The position numbers were made by a program, and so were the translations under genes. The notes below the pieces were generated by a model. It ran no database searches and was not told the DNA's origin. It worked only from the letters and a program-made list of their open reading frames with translations. Below, piece after piece: positions 17,201 to 25,126 of a DNA stretch of 64,000 nucleotides. Origin of the DNA: Phycisphaera sp. (lineage in GTDB: Bacteria; Planctomycetota; Phycisphaerae; Phycisphaerales; UBA1924); contig RHLH01000001.1 in assembly GCA_003712165.1 (NCBI GenBank), positions 62,001 to 126,000 on the forward strand. Direction: 5' to 3'. Within the stretch, counting starts at the first letter, position 1, and every line of letters begins with the position of its first letter.

Positions 17201-18260
17201 CAAGGCGATCAACGCGATCATCGCCGAGCGGGATAAGGAAGGTGGTTATGAATCGCTTTTCGAGTTCTGCGAGCGCGTGCCGCCGGGTACGGTGAACAAG
17301 GCGACGATCGAGTCGCTGATCAAGAGCGGCGCGTTCGACGAGGTGCATTCGCGCGACGAGCGCGCGAGCATGGTCGCGACGATCGAGCAGGCGGTCAGCG
17401 CTGGGCAGAAGCTCGCAGCGGACAGGGCGGCGGGTCAGGGCGCGCTGTTTGGTGCGCCGGAACCTGACGAGTCGAGCGCGACGCAGGCTGTGGTGCCGCT
17501 GGTGAAGGCCGAGGCGTGGAGCGAGGCGGAGACGCTGCGCCAAGAGAAAGACACGCTCGGTTTTTACGTTTCGAGTCACCCGCTGGAGCAGTGGAAGGAC
17601 TGGTCGGGTGTGTTCGCGAAGCTGCGGATGGCTGACCTTGCCGGGGTGCCGCAGGACAAGCGTGTGATTGTTGCGGCTCTTGCGCAGAGTGTTCGGACGA
17701 TCGTTGTGCGCAACGGCCGGAGCGCGGGCCAGAAGATGGCGATCGTGACGCTCGAGGACTTGACGGGCACGGCGGACTCGGTGATGTTCGCCGACTGCTA
17801 CGCGAAGTACGGGCATCTGTTCGAGGACGACGGGCCCAAGTTCGTGCTCGGGCGCATGGACCACAGCCGGGGCAACCCACAGATCATCGTGGACAAGATG
17901 GTGCCGATCGAGGGGTTGCCTCTTGAGAAAGGCAGGCTGCACCTGTCGGTGCGGACCGCGAAGTTCAACGGGTCGGGCAAGTCGACGGTCGAGAACCTGC
18001 AGAGACTTCTCGCGGGCAGGGCGATCGCGCCGGGCGGCGGCAAGCTCAAGGGCGAGGTTGTGCCGGTGCTTCTCGACTTCGAGACCGAGGGCAAGCAGAT
18101 CACGGTTGCGCCGGACCCGGCGCTTCGGGTTGAGCTTGCGCCAGAGTTTGTCAAAGAAGCCGCGGGCCTGCTCGGCGAGGGTGTTGCAACGCTGGTTGGC
18201 GGGAAGTCGATCGACCCCGAAGACTCACGGGGTGGGCGGGGTCGTGGTCGACGCGGGTAG
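14262..18260 (+). CDS. dnaE: DNA polymerase III subunit alpha
   Basis: The 1332-residue replicative polymerase. The PHP domain comes first (HLHLHSEYSLLDGG, VTDHGNMHAAV), then the C-family palm with catalytic PDIDID (about residue 508) and RPGPMDLIPDYNMRKHG, then fingers and a helix-hairpin-helix region. A clamp-binding-like motif QGALFG lies near residue 1058 and an OB fold (VIVAALAQSVRTIVV) follows. It is longer than E. coli DnaE (1160) because of linker insertions. ATG 14262 has no evident Shine-Dalgarno, but the conserved PHP start lies 25 residues in, as expected. The last 36 bp overlap the convergent zinc-ribbon gene. Confidence 0.97.
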   Translation: MDEKPLDTGVGGDVEGSSNKPFVHLHLHSEYSLLDGGNRLDKLVKRTAKLGMNALAVTDHGNMHAAVSFYKKARAEGIKPILGVEAYVAPKSRLDKTYTGVSDGGYHLVLLAENETGWNNLLYLCSEAYLTGFYFKPRMDRELLEQHNSGLIAINGHLGSEMGEHLLSYESSGGVGRGDKSHYEKAVESAQWHSKVFADEGTGPRFFVELQHHIPEQISINPHLIRIARDFELPIVCDNDSHFLMAEDHDAHDTLICISTGKSKFDETRMRYTPELFVKSPEQMWEIFGGPEYNNSDYGKAGEEALLNTQRIADRCNVELPEDANHAPVVVVKAPPKKELPKVTDKEFEGDLTAWYKAYCSHFELEPANDPDQDQASLTVECDKTLRLLCEAGMVWRYGPEIVKHRHDVVEGAGDEPELEGDELDGWRKWARLNRELKILSDKLISAYFLIVWDFVNWGRQRGIPSIARGSGVGTMTGFVLGLSNACPVHYGLLFERFTDPDRSEYPDIDIDLCQDGRGDVINYVREKYGHVAQIITFGTLKARAAVRDVGRVLEYPLTDTDKLAKLIPEELGITLDKALKAEPDLKKLYDTDDVAKRVIDNARVLEGQARHSSVHAAGVIVATRPLHEVVPLYRQSGGGENEIVTQWDGPTCESMGLLKMDFLGLRTLSVIERAKQLIENSLTREQVYAAVGREIGDGGANPMDLERLGYKDQRIFSLFQRGDTTGVFQFESGGMRRLLMEMKPDRLEDLIAANALFRPGPMDLIPDYNMRKHGKQAVPRVHPIVDRFTAETYGVMVYQEQVMQIVHELGGIPLRSAYSLIKAISKKKEKIIGANRPLFVKGAGEKGLGAAKADELFELILKFAGYGFNKSHSTGYAIVAYQTAYLKTFFPAHYMAAFLSFESQAQKVSDWIPYLEDCKRTKFIDPNSGGVIKTGVEVRPPNVNLSEADFAVVYEEGDERTPAGGHVRFGMKAIKGAGVKAINAIIAERDKEGGYESLFEFCERVPPGTVNKATIESLIKSGAFDEVHSRDERASMVATIEQAVSAGQKLAADRAAGQGALFGAPEPDESSATQAVVPLVKAEAWSEAETLRQEKDTLGFYVSSHPLEQWKDWSGVFAKLRMADLAGVPQDKRVIVAALAQSVRTIVVRNGRSAGQKMAIVTLEDLTGTADSVMFADCYAKYGHLFEDDGPKFVLGRMDHSRGNPQIIVDKMVPIEGLPLEKGRLHLSVRTAKFNGSGKSTVENLQRLLAGRAIAPGGGKLKGEVVPVLLDFETEGKQITVAPDPALRVELAPEFVKEAAGLLGEGVATLVGGKSIDPEDSRGGRGRGRRG

Positions 18261-19067
18261 CTTCTTGACGCGCTTTCTGACTTTGAGCCAGAACGCGAGC
18301 GTTACGAGGAAGTGGGCCACAAACAGGGCGAGTACCGAGAGTATGTAGATATCTTGCCACTCACCTCCAGTCAGGCCGAGAGGCTTGGCTCTGAAGTTTC
18401 TGTCTGCGTATTCGAATGCGTACGCGCTCCAGAACACCGGACACATCACGACGAAAGCGGCCGTGACGATGATGAGCAAAGGTGTGTGCAGGCCGTGAAC
18501 ACCCATGTGCCTGGTAACGTTGTTGGCGATACCGGCGGTTCCGACAATAAGCATGACCAGGATACCTGGGAAAGCGCTGTAGGCGAGAGCCAATGATGTG
18601 AGATTGTTAAAGAAGACGAGCACAGGCACGACGAAGAGAAACGACAAGACCAATCCGATGATAGATGCCCACACGAGTTTGGAGTATCCGCTCGTGCTTG
18701 ATGGGTCGTTGTGCTTTGGGAGAGGTGTCGCAATCTGAAGAATCCCGAGAGCGAATGAGAGCGTAATACAAAAGAAAGATACAAAGAGAATGATGCGTAA
18801 CACTATTCCAGCGTCATTAAATAGTGTTCTCAGGAAAAACACCGCAAGCAGTCCAAACGCCAGAACTACGTAGCCATTGAGTAGTTTTCTCATTCCTCTG
18901 CAGATGACGAGATATGGTTCATGCTTCTGCGATATCGACCGGTAGTGTTTGACTGTGACAGAGCATTCTTGGGCGCACTCTGGGCACACGCCCGTTTCCT
19001 GCAGGCCCGCGAGGTCGTAGCCGCAGCTCGTGCAGAGAGTGCCGGGTTGGATTGGTGCGGCTTTCAT
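18225..19067 (-). CDS. Zinc-ribbon multi-pass membrane protein (paralogue 3)
   Basis: A 280-residue protein with one N-terminal zinc ribbon (CTSCGYDLAGLQ ... CPECAQEC) followed by about six hydrophobic segments and a basic C-terminus. It is related to the two genes upstream by the shared ribbon text (QPGTLCT.CGYDLAGLQE) and layout. The start ATG 19067 overlaps the stop of the preceding gene as ATGA, so translation is probably coupled. Its 3' end overlaps dnaE by 36 bp. No enzymatic motif. Function unknown; the ribbon probably sits in the cytoplasm. Confidence 0.75.
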   Translation of the reverse strand: MKAAPIQPGTLCTSCGYDLAGLQETGVCPECAQECSVTVKHYRSISQKHEPYLVICRGMRKLLNGYVVLAFGLLAVFFLRTLFNDAGIVLRIILFVSFFCITLSFALGILQIATPLPKHNDPSSTSGYSKLVWASIIGLVLSFLFVVPVLVFFNNLTSLALAYSAFPGILVMLIVGTAGIANNVTRHMGVHGLHTPLLIIVTAAFVVMCPVFWSAYAFEYADRNFRAKPLGLTGGEWQDIYILSVLALFVAHFLVTLAFWLKVRKRVKKLPASTTTPPTP

Positions 19068-20173
19068 CTGAATCTGTTGATGTCGTTGATGGTCTCGCTG
19101 CGGTCCTTGGCGGTTGGCAGCGGCCTGGGTACGCCGACGAATGCGCCGGGCACGGAGTTGACCTTGGTAGGGATAGTCTCGCTTCGCATGAGTGCGGCGT
19201 TGAGCCCGCTGGTAACTCTGCAGACCATGTAGCAATGCAATACAACAGCCGCGAAGCAGCCGATGGTGAACCCCATGCCGACGATTGCGCCGCCTGTGGG
19301 CGAAGGTGTACTAGTGATCGTCCCTATCAATGGCAGAAGCAGGAAGCCAGCGATCGCGCCGAGCACGATAAGCGTTGTGGTGATGCGCCTGCACGACTTT
19401 ATTAGCTTGATTGATCCCAGCCTTTGCGCAATATGCAGCGTGTAGCAGCTTGAGGAGAGCACGAGCGTGACGGCGCTTCCGAAGTAGAGAATCAAGAGCA
19501 CAATAGATGCGAGTTCTTCGCTCACATAAGCGAAGGCAAGGAAAACGACCGCCGGCAGGCAGAATGCACCGGGGATATAGAAGAAAAAATTGGTGTACGC
19601 CCACGCCCTTGTTAGTCGGCGCGTGCGTTCACTTGATGCGTGCAGGCCCAGGTGCGGGTCGATCGTTGTGGCAATGTGTGCGCCAACGAGCAGCATGATC
19701 CCGCTTGTGAGGGTGAGCAGCAGGATAACGAGTGAGATGAACCCGACACCGTCGAACGGTGATGAGTTTGTGCCTGTCGCTCGGGACAGCATCATGAGTG
19801 CGGGGGAGCCAAAGAACCCAAACAGCACCGCGAGGATGAACAGGAGATACCCGGTTCTTATGTTGTGGTATCCGCGGCGGAGTGCCTTGATGTATCCGGA
19901 GCCCGAGCGGTAGAGGGATTGCTTGATGCGTGATTCTGTGCAGGCGAGGCCGCATTCGGGGCAGTTGTCGGTGTGTTTGAGGTTGACGAGGTGGTAGCCG
20001 CAGGAGGCGCAGAAGCAGAAATCGTCCAGTTTCTCGATCTTGTGCTCGTTGGGGTCGGGTCTTTTCTTGCCGCACTCGGGGCAGACGCAGCCTTCTTGCA
20101 AACCCGCGAGGTCGTAGCCGCAGTTCGTGCAGAGGGTTCCGGGTTGAAGTGGGATGTAATGCTGAGAGCTCAT
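19064..20173 (-). CDS. Double zinc-ribbon multi-pass membrane protein (paralogue 2)
   Basis: A 369-residue protein with two successive N-terminal ribbons (CTNCGYDLAGLQ/CPECGKK and CASCGYHLVNLK/CPECGLAC), then about seven hydrophobic segments. Middle gene of a three-gene minus-strand operon with ATGA overlaps at both ends (20170-20173 and 19064-19067). The second ribbon is followed by the SLYRSGSGYIKALRRG segment, which resembles VYHAGPAYVNRLASG in paralogue 1. Known only as a conserved planctomycete-style layout; no function can be assigned. Confidence 0.75.
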   Translation of the reverse strand: MSSQHYIPLQPGTLCTNCGYDLAGLQEGCVCPECGKKRPDPNEHKIEKLDDFCFCASCGYHLVNLKHTDNCPECGLACTESRIKQSLYRSGSGYIKALRRGYHNIRTGYLLFILAVLFGFFGSPALMMLSRATGTNSSPFDGVGFISLVILLLTLTSGIMLLVGAHIATTIDPHLGLHASSERTRRLTRAWAYTNFFFYIPGAFCLPAVVFLAFAYVSEELASIVLLILYFGSAVTLVLSSSCYTLHIAQRLGSIKLIKSCRRITTTLIVLGAIAGFLLLPLIGTITSTPSPTGGAIVGMGFTIGCFAAVVLHCYMVCRVTSGLNAALMRSETIPTKVNSVPGAFVGVPRPLPTAKDRSETINDINRFR

Positions 20174-21156
20174 TGTGAATGCTGTTGAAAGCTGGGCAGA
20201 TCAGTAACTCGTTGCTTAGCGATCTTCATCGACTTGGCGAATCTGCTGACAAGGCGGAGGTAGGCGAGGAGCATGAGCAGGCCGCTGAGGAGGGTGACGA
20301 TGATGCCCAGTGCGCCGAACGCGGCTATCGACGATGAGCTTGCCTGCGTGCTCAATGCGCCTGCAGCTGCGACGATCATGCCAAGGAACGAGATGCCCAT
20401 AATTGGCACTAGAACTGTGAAGACGATCCGAACCGCACTTGCTGTCTTGGCGAGCTTGCCGTCAGGGATTCGCACGGCGAGCTTCTTGATATAGGCACAG
20501 GCAGCGAAGATAAAGATGGGTATACAGACGAGGTTGGCCAGGCTCGCGAGGGTGCTGACGAACGGGATGATGTTGCAGACCCAGAGGCAGAAGACGGCGA
20601 TAGCCATTCCTCGGGTGAGCCCGCGAGCCGAGCTTGTGGGCGCGAGGTGTAAGTAGTTTGGGTCAGGGGTTGTTGCTCGGATCCAGCCTATGAGCCAGAC
20701 GATACCCGAGGCGAGAAATAGAGCGACATACACGAGAAGACCAAGAGCCATGCCGACCATCGGTCCGTTTCCGCCCGCGAGCACACCGAGCTGGCCCATA
20801 AATAAGACCGCCCCGACCATCGCGATGATCGCGAAGACGATGAGGTAGGCGGCTATGAGAATGAGCGAGGCGCCGCTCGCGAGTCTGTTCACGTAGGCGG
20901 GCCCGGCGTGGTAGACAGAGAACTCGATGATGGCTTCTCTGCAGGGTGTGCCGCACTCGGGGCAGTTGTCTCCGGCTTTGAGGCCGACGAGGCAGTAGCC
21001 GCATGTCGGGCAGATGGTTTGTGGTCCGAGTGGTTTGTCTGGGTATGTGTAGTTTGTGCGTCTGCCGCACTCTGGGCAGTTCTCGGTTTCAAGGAGTCCA
21101 TTGAGCGAATATGAGCAGTGGGGGCAGGTGGGGGTGGTGAATTCAGCGGTGCTCAT
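20170..21156 (-). CDS. Double zinc-ribbon multi-pass membrane protein (paralogue 1)
   Basis: A 328-residue protein opening the operon. Two CxxC...CxxC ribbons (CPHCSYSLNGLL/CPECGRR, CPTCGYCLVGLK/CPECGTPC) precede about seven membrane segments. It has the same architecture as the two downstream genes, so the operon arose by tandem duplication. Start ATG 21156; its stop overlaps the next ATG as ATGA. The flavin prenyltransferase gene lies downstream of dnaE-side genes on the same strand but 32 bp upstream of this start, so cotranscription is possible. Function unknown. Confidence 0.75.
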   Translation of the reverse strand: MSTAEFTTPTCPHCSYSLNGLLETENCPECGRRTNYTYPDKPLGPQTICPTCGYCLVGLKAGDNCPECGTPCREAIIEFSVYHAGPAYVNRLASGASLILIAAYLIVFAIIAMVGAVLFMGQLGVLAGGNGPMVGMALGLLVYVALFLASGIVWLIGWIRATTPDPNYLHLAPTSSARGLTRGMAIAVFCLWVCNIIPFVSTLASLANLVCIPIFIFAACAYIKKLAVRIPDGKLAKTASAVRIVFTVLVPIMGISFLGMIVAAAGALSTQASSSSIAAFGALGIIVTLLSGLLMLLAYLRLVSRFAKSMKIAKQRVTDLPSFQQHSQ

Positions 21157-21188
21157 TCCTTTGAGCGTACTTGAAAACGAATATTGTG

Positions 21189-21797
21189 TCAGCCCTGCCA
21201 GCGCGTCTCGAGCGAGTGCTGGACATCGAGCAGGTCGAGGACCTTGCCGACGGTGAAGTCGATGATGTCGCCAACGGTCTGCGGGTGCAGGTAGAAGCCG
21301 GGGTTGGTTGGGCAGATGGTGGCGCCGGCGAGCGTGAGTGTTCGCATGTTCTCGATGTCGATGAGGTTCAGCGGCGACTCGCGGTGGCAGATAATGAGCT
21401 TGCGCCGCTCTTTGAGCGTGACCATCGCGGCTCGGGTCAGCAGGTTTGAGCCCGCGCCGGTGGCGATTGCGCCCAGGCTTGTTGAGCTGCAGGGGATGAC
21501 GACCATGCCGTCGTGGAGGAAGCTGCCCGAGGCGATGACGGCTCCGACGTCCTTGTTGGGGTGGCAGATGAGCTTGTAGGCGTAGGACCCGTCGCGTTCG
21601 ATGAGCTCAGGGAGGATGCTCTCGGGGGTGATCTTCTTGATGCCGGCCTCTTCGAAGAGGAGGCGCTGGCCGTACTCCGAGACAACGAGGTGGACCTCGG
21701 CCCCGGTCTGGAGGATGAGCTCGAGTGTTCGGAGGGCGTACGCGGCGCCGCTGGCGCCGGAGATGCCTACCACGAAACGTTTGGGTTGCTCACTCAC
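21189..21797 (-). CDS. ubiX: Flavin prenyltransferase UbiX
   Basis: A 202-residue enzyme that prenylates reduced FMN to make prenyl-FMN, the cofactor of UbiD-type decarboxylases. Diagnostic features are the N-terminal VVGISGASGAAYALR, VVSEYGQRLL, the PCSSTSLGAIATG motif (FMN and prenyl site), CHRESPLNLIDIENM, and GATICPTNPGFY near the C-terminus. Length is typical (about 190-210). GTG 21797 is the start. No ubiD is adjacent. It could be cotranscribed with the zinc-ribbon operon that begins 32 bp downstream. Confidence 0.95.
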   Translation of the reverse strand: MSEQPKRFVVGISGASGAAYALRTLELILQTGAEVHLVVSEYGQRLLFEEAGIKKITPESILPELIERDGSYAYKLICHPNKDVGAVIASGSFLHDGMVVIPCSSTSLGAIATGAGSNLLTRAAMVTLKERRKLIICHRESPLNLIDIENMRTLTLAGATICPTNPGFYLHPQTVGDIIDFTVGKVLDLLDVQHSLETRWQG

Positions 21798-21936
21798 GGT
21801 TCATGGTAGGGTTCGCTCGCAAACGGGGTGTGGATGCGTGTCGGCAAGTGGGGCGGCGGGGCATCAGGTGGCGTAGAGTGGGTGGACTCCGCGAGGAGCG
21901 CGGCGGGAGATACGGAATTCGGTGGGAGCGACCGGT

Positions 21937-22620
21937 ATGAAGCGAACGAACGGACTTATTCGGAACGGCAGAAGGGCGATCCTGGCAGCGGGAGCGGCGA
22001 GCGTGCTGGCGGCTGCGCCGGGGTGCCTGAATTACAGCAACTACCCGCCCGAGCCCGGGACCACGTGGATCAACGCGAGGGACACGGCCTCGATCCGTGA
22101 GCCGATGGCCAAGGCTTTTAAGCACGTGATCGAGCAGGACATCGCCGACCAGACAAACCTGAACCTGCCCGCGGACGGCCCGCTCGTGGCGATCAACGTG
22201 CCTGGTGGGATCGCGCCGGAGAGCTACCGCTGGATCGCCGCAAACGCCGGCGGCAGGGCGGCACCGTTGTCTGAGGGCGATTCGACCGCGGGCTTACCGA
22301 TCTACCACATCGGTCAGGTCCGCATCCGCGGGCGCGATGTGCGTGTGGATGTGCTCAGGCCCATCACCGGCCTCGAGCAGAACGTGTCGAACCCGGTGTA
22401 CGTCGGTGTCGAGGTATGGATGGAGGGCTCGACGGGCACGAGACGGATTGAGCGCACGCGCTGGCGTGAGGTCGGCACGCTCGACGCGCCCGAGCTCTAC
22501 ACGATCGAGAGCATCGAGGAGGCTTACACGGCGCGCACCGAGCCCGAGCCCGAGGCCGACGCGCCCGCCGAGAACGCTGAAGAGGCTCCTGTTGAAGATT
22601 CGGGTGAGAATGGGGGCTGA
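21937..22620 (+). CDS. Predicted lipoprotein coupled to pyrB
   Basis: A 227-residue exported protein. A basic N-terminus, a hydrophobic stretch (AILAAGAASVLAAA) and lipobox-like APGC precede a globular region (residues about 40-195) with beta-rich text (VRIRGRDVRVDVLRPI, NPVYVGVEVWM) and an acidic Glu/Ala/Pro tail. No family recognised. ATG 21937 is preferred over the GTG five codons upstream; GGTGGGAG precedes it. Its stop codon TGA overlaps the pyrB ATG (TGATG), so the two are probably translationally coupled, although no link to pyrimidine synthesis is visible. Confidence 0.75.
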   Translation: MKRTNGLIRNGRRAILAAGAASVLAAAPGCLNYSNYPPEPGTTWINARDTASIREPMAKAFKHVIEQDIADQTNLNLPADGPLVAINVPGGIAPESYRWIAANAGGRAAPLSEGDSTAGLPIYHIGQVRIRGRDVRVDVLRPITGLEQNVSNPVYVGVEVWMEGSTGTRRIERTRWREVGTLDAPELYTIESIEEAYTARTEPEPEADAPAENAEEAPVEDSGENGG

Positions 22621-23603
22621 TGGCGCACGCGGTTGATCACAGCAGACACCTGATCGAGCTTGCGAGTGTTGATCGCGAGCGGATTGTTGGTTTGCTGAAG
22701 CTCGCCCGTTCGTACGACGATGGCGCCGGTATGCCGCGGCTTGACGCGGCTTTACGCTCGAAGCTTTCGGGCAAAAACGTGTGCAATCTGTTCTTCGAAG
22801 ACTCGACGCGCACGCGTGTGAGTTTCTCGCTCGCGGCGGGCAATCTCGGCGCGACGGTGACGGATCTCACGGGAGCCGGTTCGAGTGTTGCCAAGGGCGA
22901 ATCGCTGATCGACACCGCGGTGACGGTTGAGGCCGCGGGCGGTCACGCGCTGATCGTTCGCAGCGGCGCGCCTGGCGTCGCACAGAACATCGCGCAGCAT
23001 GTCGGCGTGCCCGTGATCAACGCGGGCGACGGGATGCACGAGCACCCGACGCAGGGTCTGCTCGATGTGTACGCGATGGCAGCCGCGCTCGGCGGCGGGC
23101 GCGAGGAGTCGTTTGATCTCTCGGGCCTGACGGTCGGGATCGTGGGCGACATCGCAAGCTCACGTGTGGCGCGATCGGACATCGCTGCGATGACCAAGCT
23201 GGGCGCGAAGGTGGTGTGTGTCGGGCCAGCGCAGATGGCGCCCGGGTCGCTGGAGGTGCTCGGATGCGAGGTGACGAGCGATCTGGACGGCGTGATCGGT
23301 GAGTTCGACGCGGTGCAGATGCTCAGGATCCAGTTCGAGCGGCACAGCTCTGGGGGCAAGAAGTCGGGCAACCCGCCTGGCGTTGGGTCGGTGCGCGAGT
23401 ACCGGTCGCTGTACGCGCTTTCTGAGGGCAGGGTCGAGCGGATGAAGGCGGGGGCGATCGTGATGCACCCGGGGCCTATGAACCGCGGTCTGGAGATAGA
23501 CGGCGCGGTTGCCGACGGCCCCAGATCGGTGATCAGGAAGCAGGTATCTGCCGGGACCCTGGTCAGAATGGCGGTGCTTGCGGAGCTTCTCGGGGCCGAC
23601 TGA
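22620..23603 (+). CDS. pyrB: Aspartate carbamoyltransferase catalytic subunit
   Basis: A 327-residue ATCase that joins carbamoyl phosphate and aspartate, the first committed step of pyrimidine synthesis. The carbamoyl-phosphate loop FFEDSTRTRVSF, the active-site lysine in VAKGESLIDT and HPTQGLLD identify it, and GIVGDIASSRVARS belongs to the aspartate-binding domain. Length is typical. ATG overlaps the upstream lipoprotein stop by one base (TGATG). No pyrI or pyrC gene follows; the next gene starts 125 bp downstream and belongs to a different set. Confidence 0.95.
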   Translation: MAHAVDHSRHLIELASVDRERIVGLLKLARSYDDGAGMPRLDAALRSKLSGKNVCNLFFEDSTRTRVSFSLAAGNLGATVTDLTGAGSSVAKGESLIDTAVTVEAAGGHALIVRSGAPGVAQNIAQHVGVPVINAGDGMHEHPTQGLLDVYAMAAALGGGREESFDLSGLTVGIVGDIASSRVARSDIAAMTKLGAKVVCVGPAQMAPGSLEVLGCEVTSDLDGVIGEFDAVQMLRIQFERHSSGGKKSGNPPGVGSVREYRSLYALSEGRVERMKAGAIVMHPGPMNRGLEIDGAVADGPRSVIRKQVSAGTLVRMAVLAELLGAD

Positions 23604-23728
23604 TTCCGCGTTCTTGTGAAACAGGACAAAATCGGCTCGGATCGTCGATCCAGATTGGATATGCTGTCGTATAGACAGGTGGTCCGGCGCGTTCTGTGCC
23701 GGCAGGTGGCAGCAGATACGGGGAAGCG

Positions 23729-24190
23729 ATGCGGCAGCTCGTGGAATCCAGAAGCGTGGTTGGCGTGTTGATCGCGCTGTACGTCTGCGCGAGCCTGGCT
23801 GCCATCCCAGTGCCGAGACCCGTCGCGAGCTTCATGGCTGATATGGGCATCTCGCTCGCGAGCGCGCCTGATGAATCGGGCTGCTCGTGCGGCACAGCTT
23901 CCACGTGCTCGACCGGCGATTCATGCTGCTGTGCTCCCAAGGCGCTGACGAGCGACGAGCCAGTAACGATGGCCGAGGGCGAGGGTCAGGGCTTCGAGTT
24001 GATGGCGATCAGCTGCACACCCGAACTGAAGTGGTTCCTTGCTGCGGTCCCCCCTGTGTTCTCGGCGGACAAGAGCGGCATGATCAATCTCGACACGCTC
24101 AGGGGCGAAGAGCTCGTGGCGTATGTGGATGAGATGCACTCGCTGAACAAGCTTGATATCGCTTCGCCGCCTCCGCGAATGAACGCCTGA
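23729..24190 (+). CDS. Cys-cluster small exported protein (cassette A, gene 1)
   Basis: A 153-residue protein with an N-terminal hydrophobic helix (VVGVLIALYVCASLAAIP) and a tight Cys cluster GCSCG...CSTGDSCCCAPK. The rest is a soluble domain with one more Cys (ISCTPELKW) and a C-terminal PPPRMN. The gene at 26562 shares all these marks (CxC...C..GD.CCC.P, a later lone Cys, C-terminal PPPR), so the two are paralogues. Such Cys density could bind metal or form disulfides; neither is shown. ATG 23729 follows GGGAAG. First gene of a four-gene unit that recurs at 26562-29251. Confidence 0.75.
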   Translation: MRQLVESRSVVGVLIALYVCASLAAIPVPRPVASFMADMGISLASAPDESGCSCGTASTCSTGDSCCCAPKALTSDEPVTMAEGEGQGFELMAISCTPELKWFLAAVPPVFSADKSGMINLDTLRGEELVAYVDEMHSLNKLDIASPPPRMNA

Positions 24191-24284
24191 TCTCCGCGAT
24201 TTATTGTTCTTTCGATCGGAAGATAGGTGTCCAGGCCGAGTGGTTTGCGTTTTTACGTGAACAGTCGGCATCGGAGGCGAAGGC

Positions 24285-25037
24285 GTGGCACGCACGAGGC
24301 GAGCCCCAGGTTTCACGTTGATTGAGCTCTTGGTGGTCATCGCGATCATCGCGCTGCTCATCGGGATACTACTGCCGGCACTCGGCGCGGCGCGAACGCG
24401 CGCTCGCGGCGTGCTGGCGATGTCCAAGCTGCGCGATCTCGGGATGGCCAGCGCGTTCTACTCGGACGTGAACAAGGGCCGGATCCAGAACACCTCGCAC
24501 TCGGCGGGGTTCAGCTGGTTCGAGAACGGGTTCCCGTGGAACTTTGCTTTGTACGAGTATTTCGCAGACGCTCCGTTTGATCCGCTCGACCCGCCCGACG
24601 AGGGCGCCTGGCTGGGCGTCGTCAACGAGCACTACCGCTCACCGCTGGACCGCAGGGTTCAGGAGGAAGGCGAGCGGTCGGTGACCTCTCTTCCGGTCAA
24701 CAGCTTCGGTCAGAGTGTGTACTTCGAGCTTCAGTGGCGCGAGTTTGACTCCGCGCGGGGCGGCGAAGAGGGCAGGCCTTACAGGTACAGGCGGTCGATC
24801 ATCAGGCCGAGTGAGACGATCATGTTCGCCTCGCTCGCGCAGGATGCAGACGAGCCTGATCACCACATGGCACACTTCTGGAAGAACAACAATGCCGCGA
24901 GCGAATCCGTAGCCATCGACCGGTTCGAGCCGGGCGAGGGGTATGTGTTTGTGGACGGCCACGCGGAGGTCGAATCGTTCGACGACACCTTCGACCCCGA
25001 GCGCAAGCGGGACCTCTGGGATCCCAAGGGCTGGTAA
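24285..25037 (+). CDS. Prepilin-type protein (cassette A, gene 2)
   Basis: A 250-residue pseudopilin-like protein with the class III leader GFTLIELLVVIAIIALLIG (cleavage expected after the Gly, with Glu at +5) and a long hydrophobic N-terminal helix. The C-terminal globular part ends with GYVFVDGHAEVESF, close to the H-X9-DG motif of planctomycete pilin-like proteins, though the usual His is replaced here. GTG 24285 follows GGAGGCGAAG. Prepilin peptidase and assembly genes are not nearby. It lies 94 bp after the Cys-cluster gene and 89 bp before the PEP-CTERM-like gene. Confidence 0.85.
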   Translation: MARTRRAPGFTLIELLVVIAIIALLIGILLPALGAARTRARGVLAMSKLRDLGMASAFYSDVNKGRIQNTSHSAGFSWFENGFPWNFALYEYFADAPFDPLDPPDEGAWLGVVNEHYRSPLDRRVQEEGERSVTSLPVNSFGQSVYFELQWREFDSARGGEEGRPYRYRRSIIRPSETIMFASLAQDADEPDHHMAHFWKNNNAASESVAIDRFEPGEGYVFVDGHAEVESFDDTFDPERKRDLWDPKGW

Positions 25038-25126
25038 GCCCGGGTGCTGCTCGTACAAAGATTGTTGTTTCTGATTCATGAGCTATGAGCCGGGCTTCTG
25101 TGTGCCCGGAGAGAAGAGATGTAGAT

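Noticed and set aside
15531..17942. Long minus-strand open frame (about 800 codons) opposite dnaE
   Set aside because: Antisense to conserved DnaE blocks and biased in composition, so it is a shadow of dnaE.
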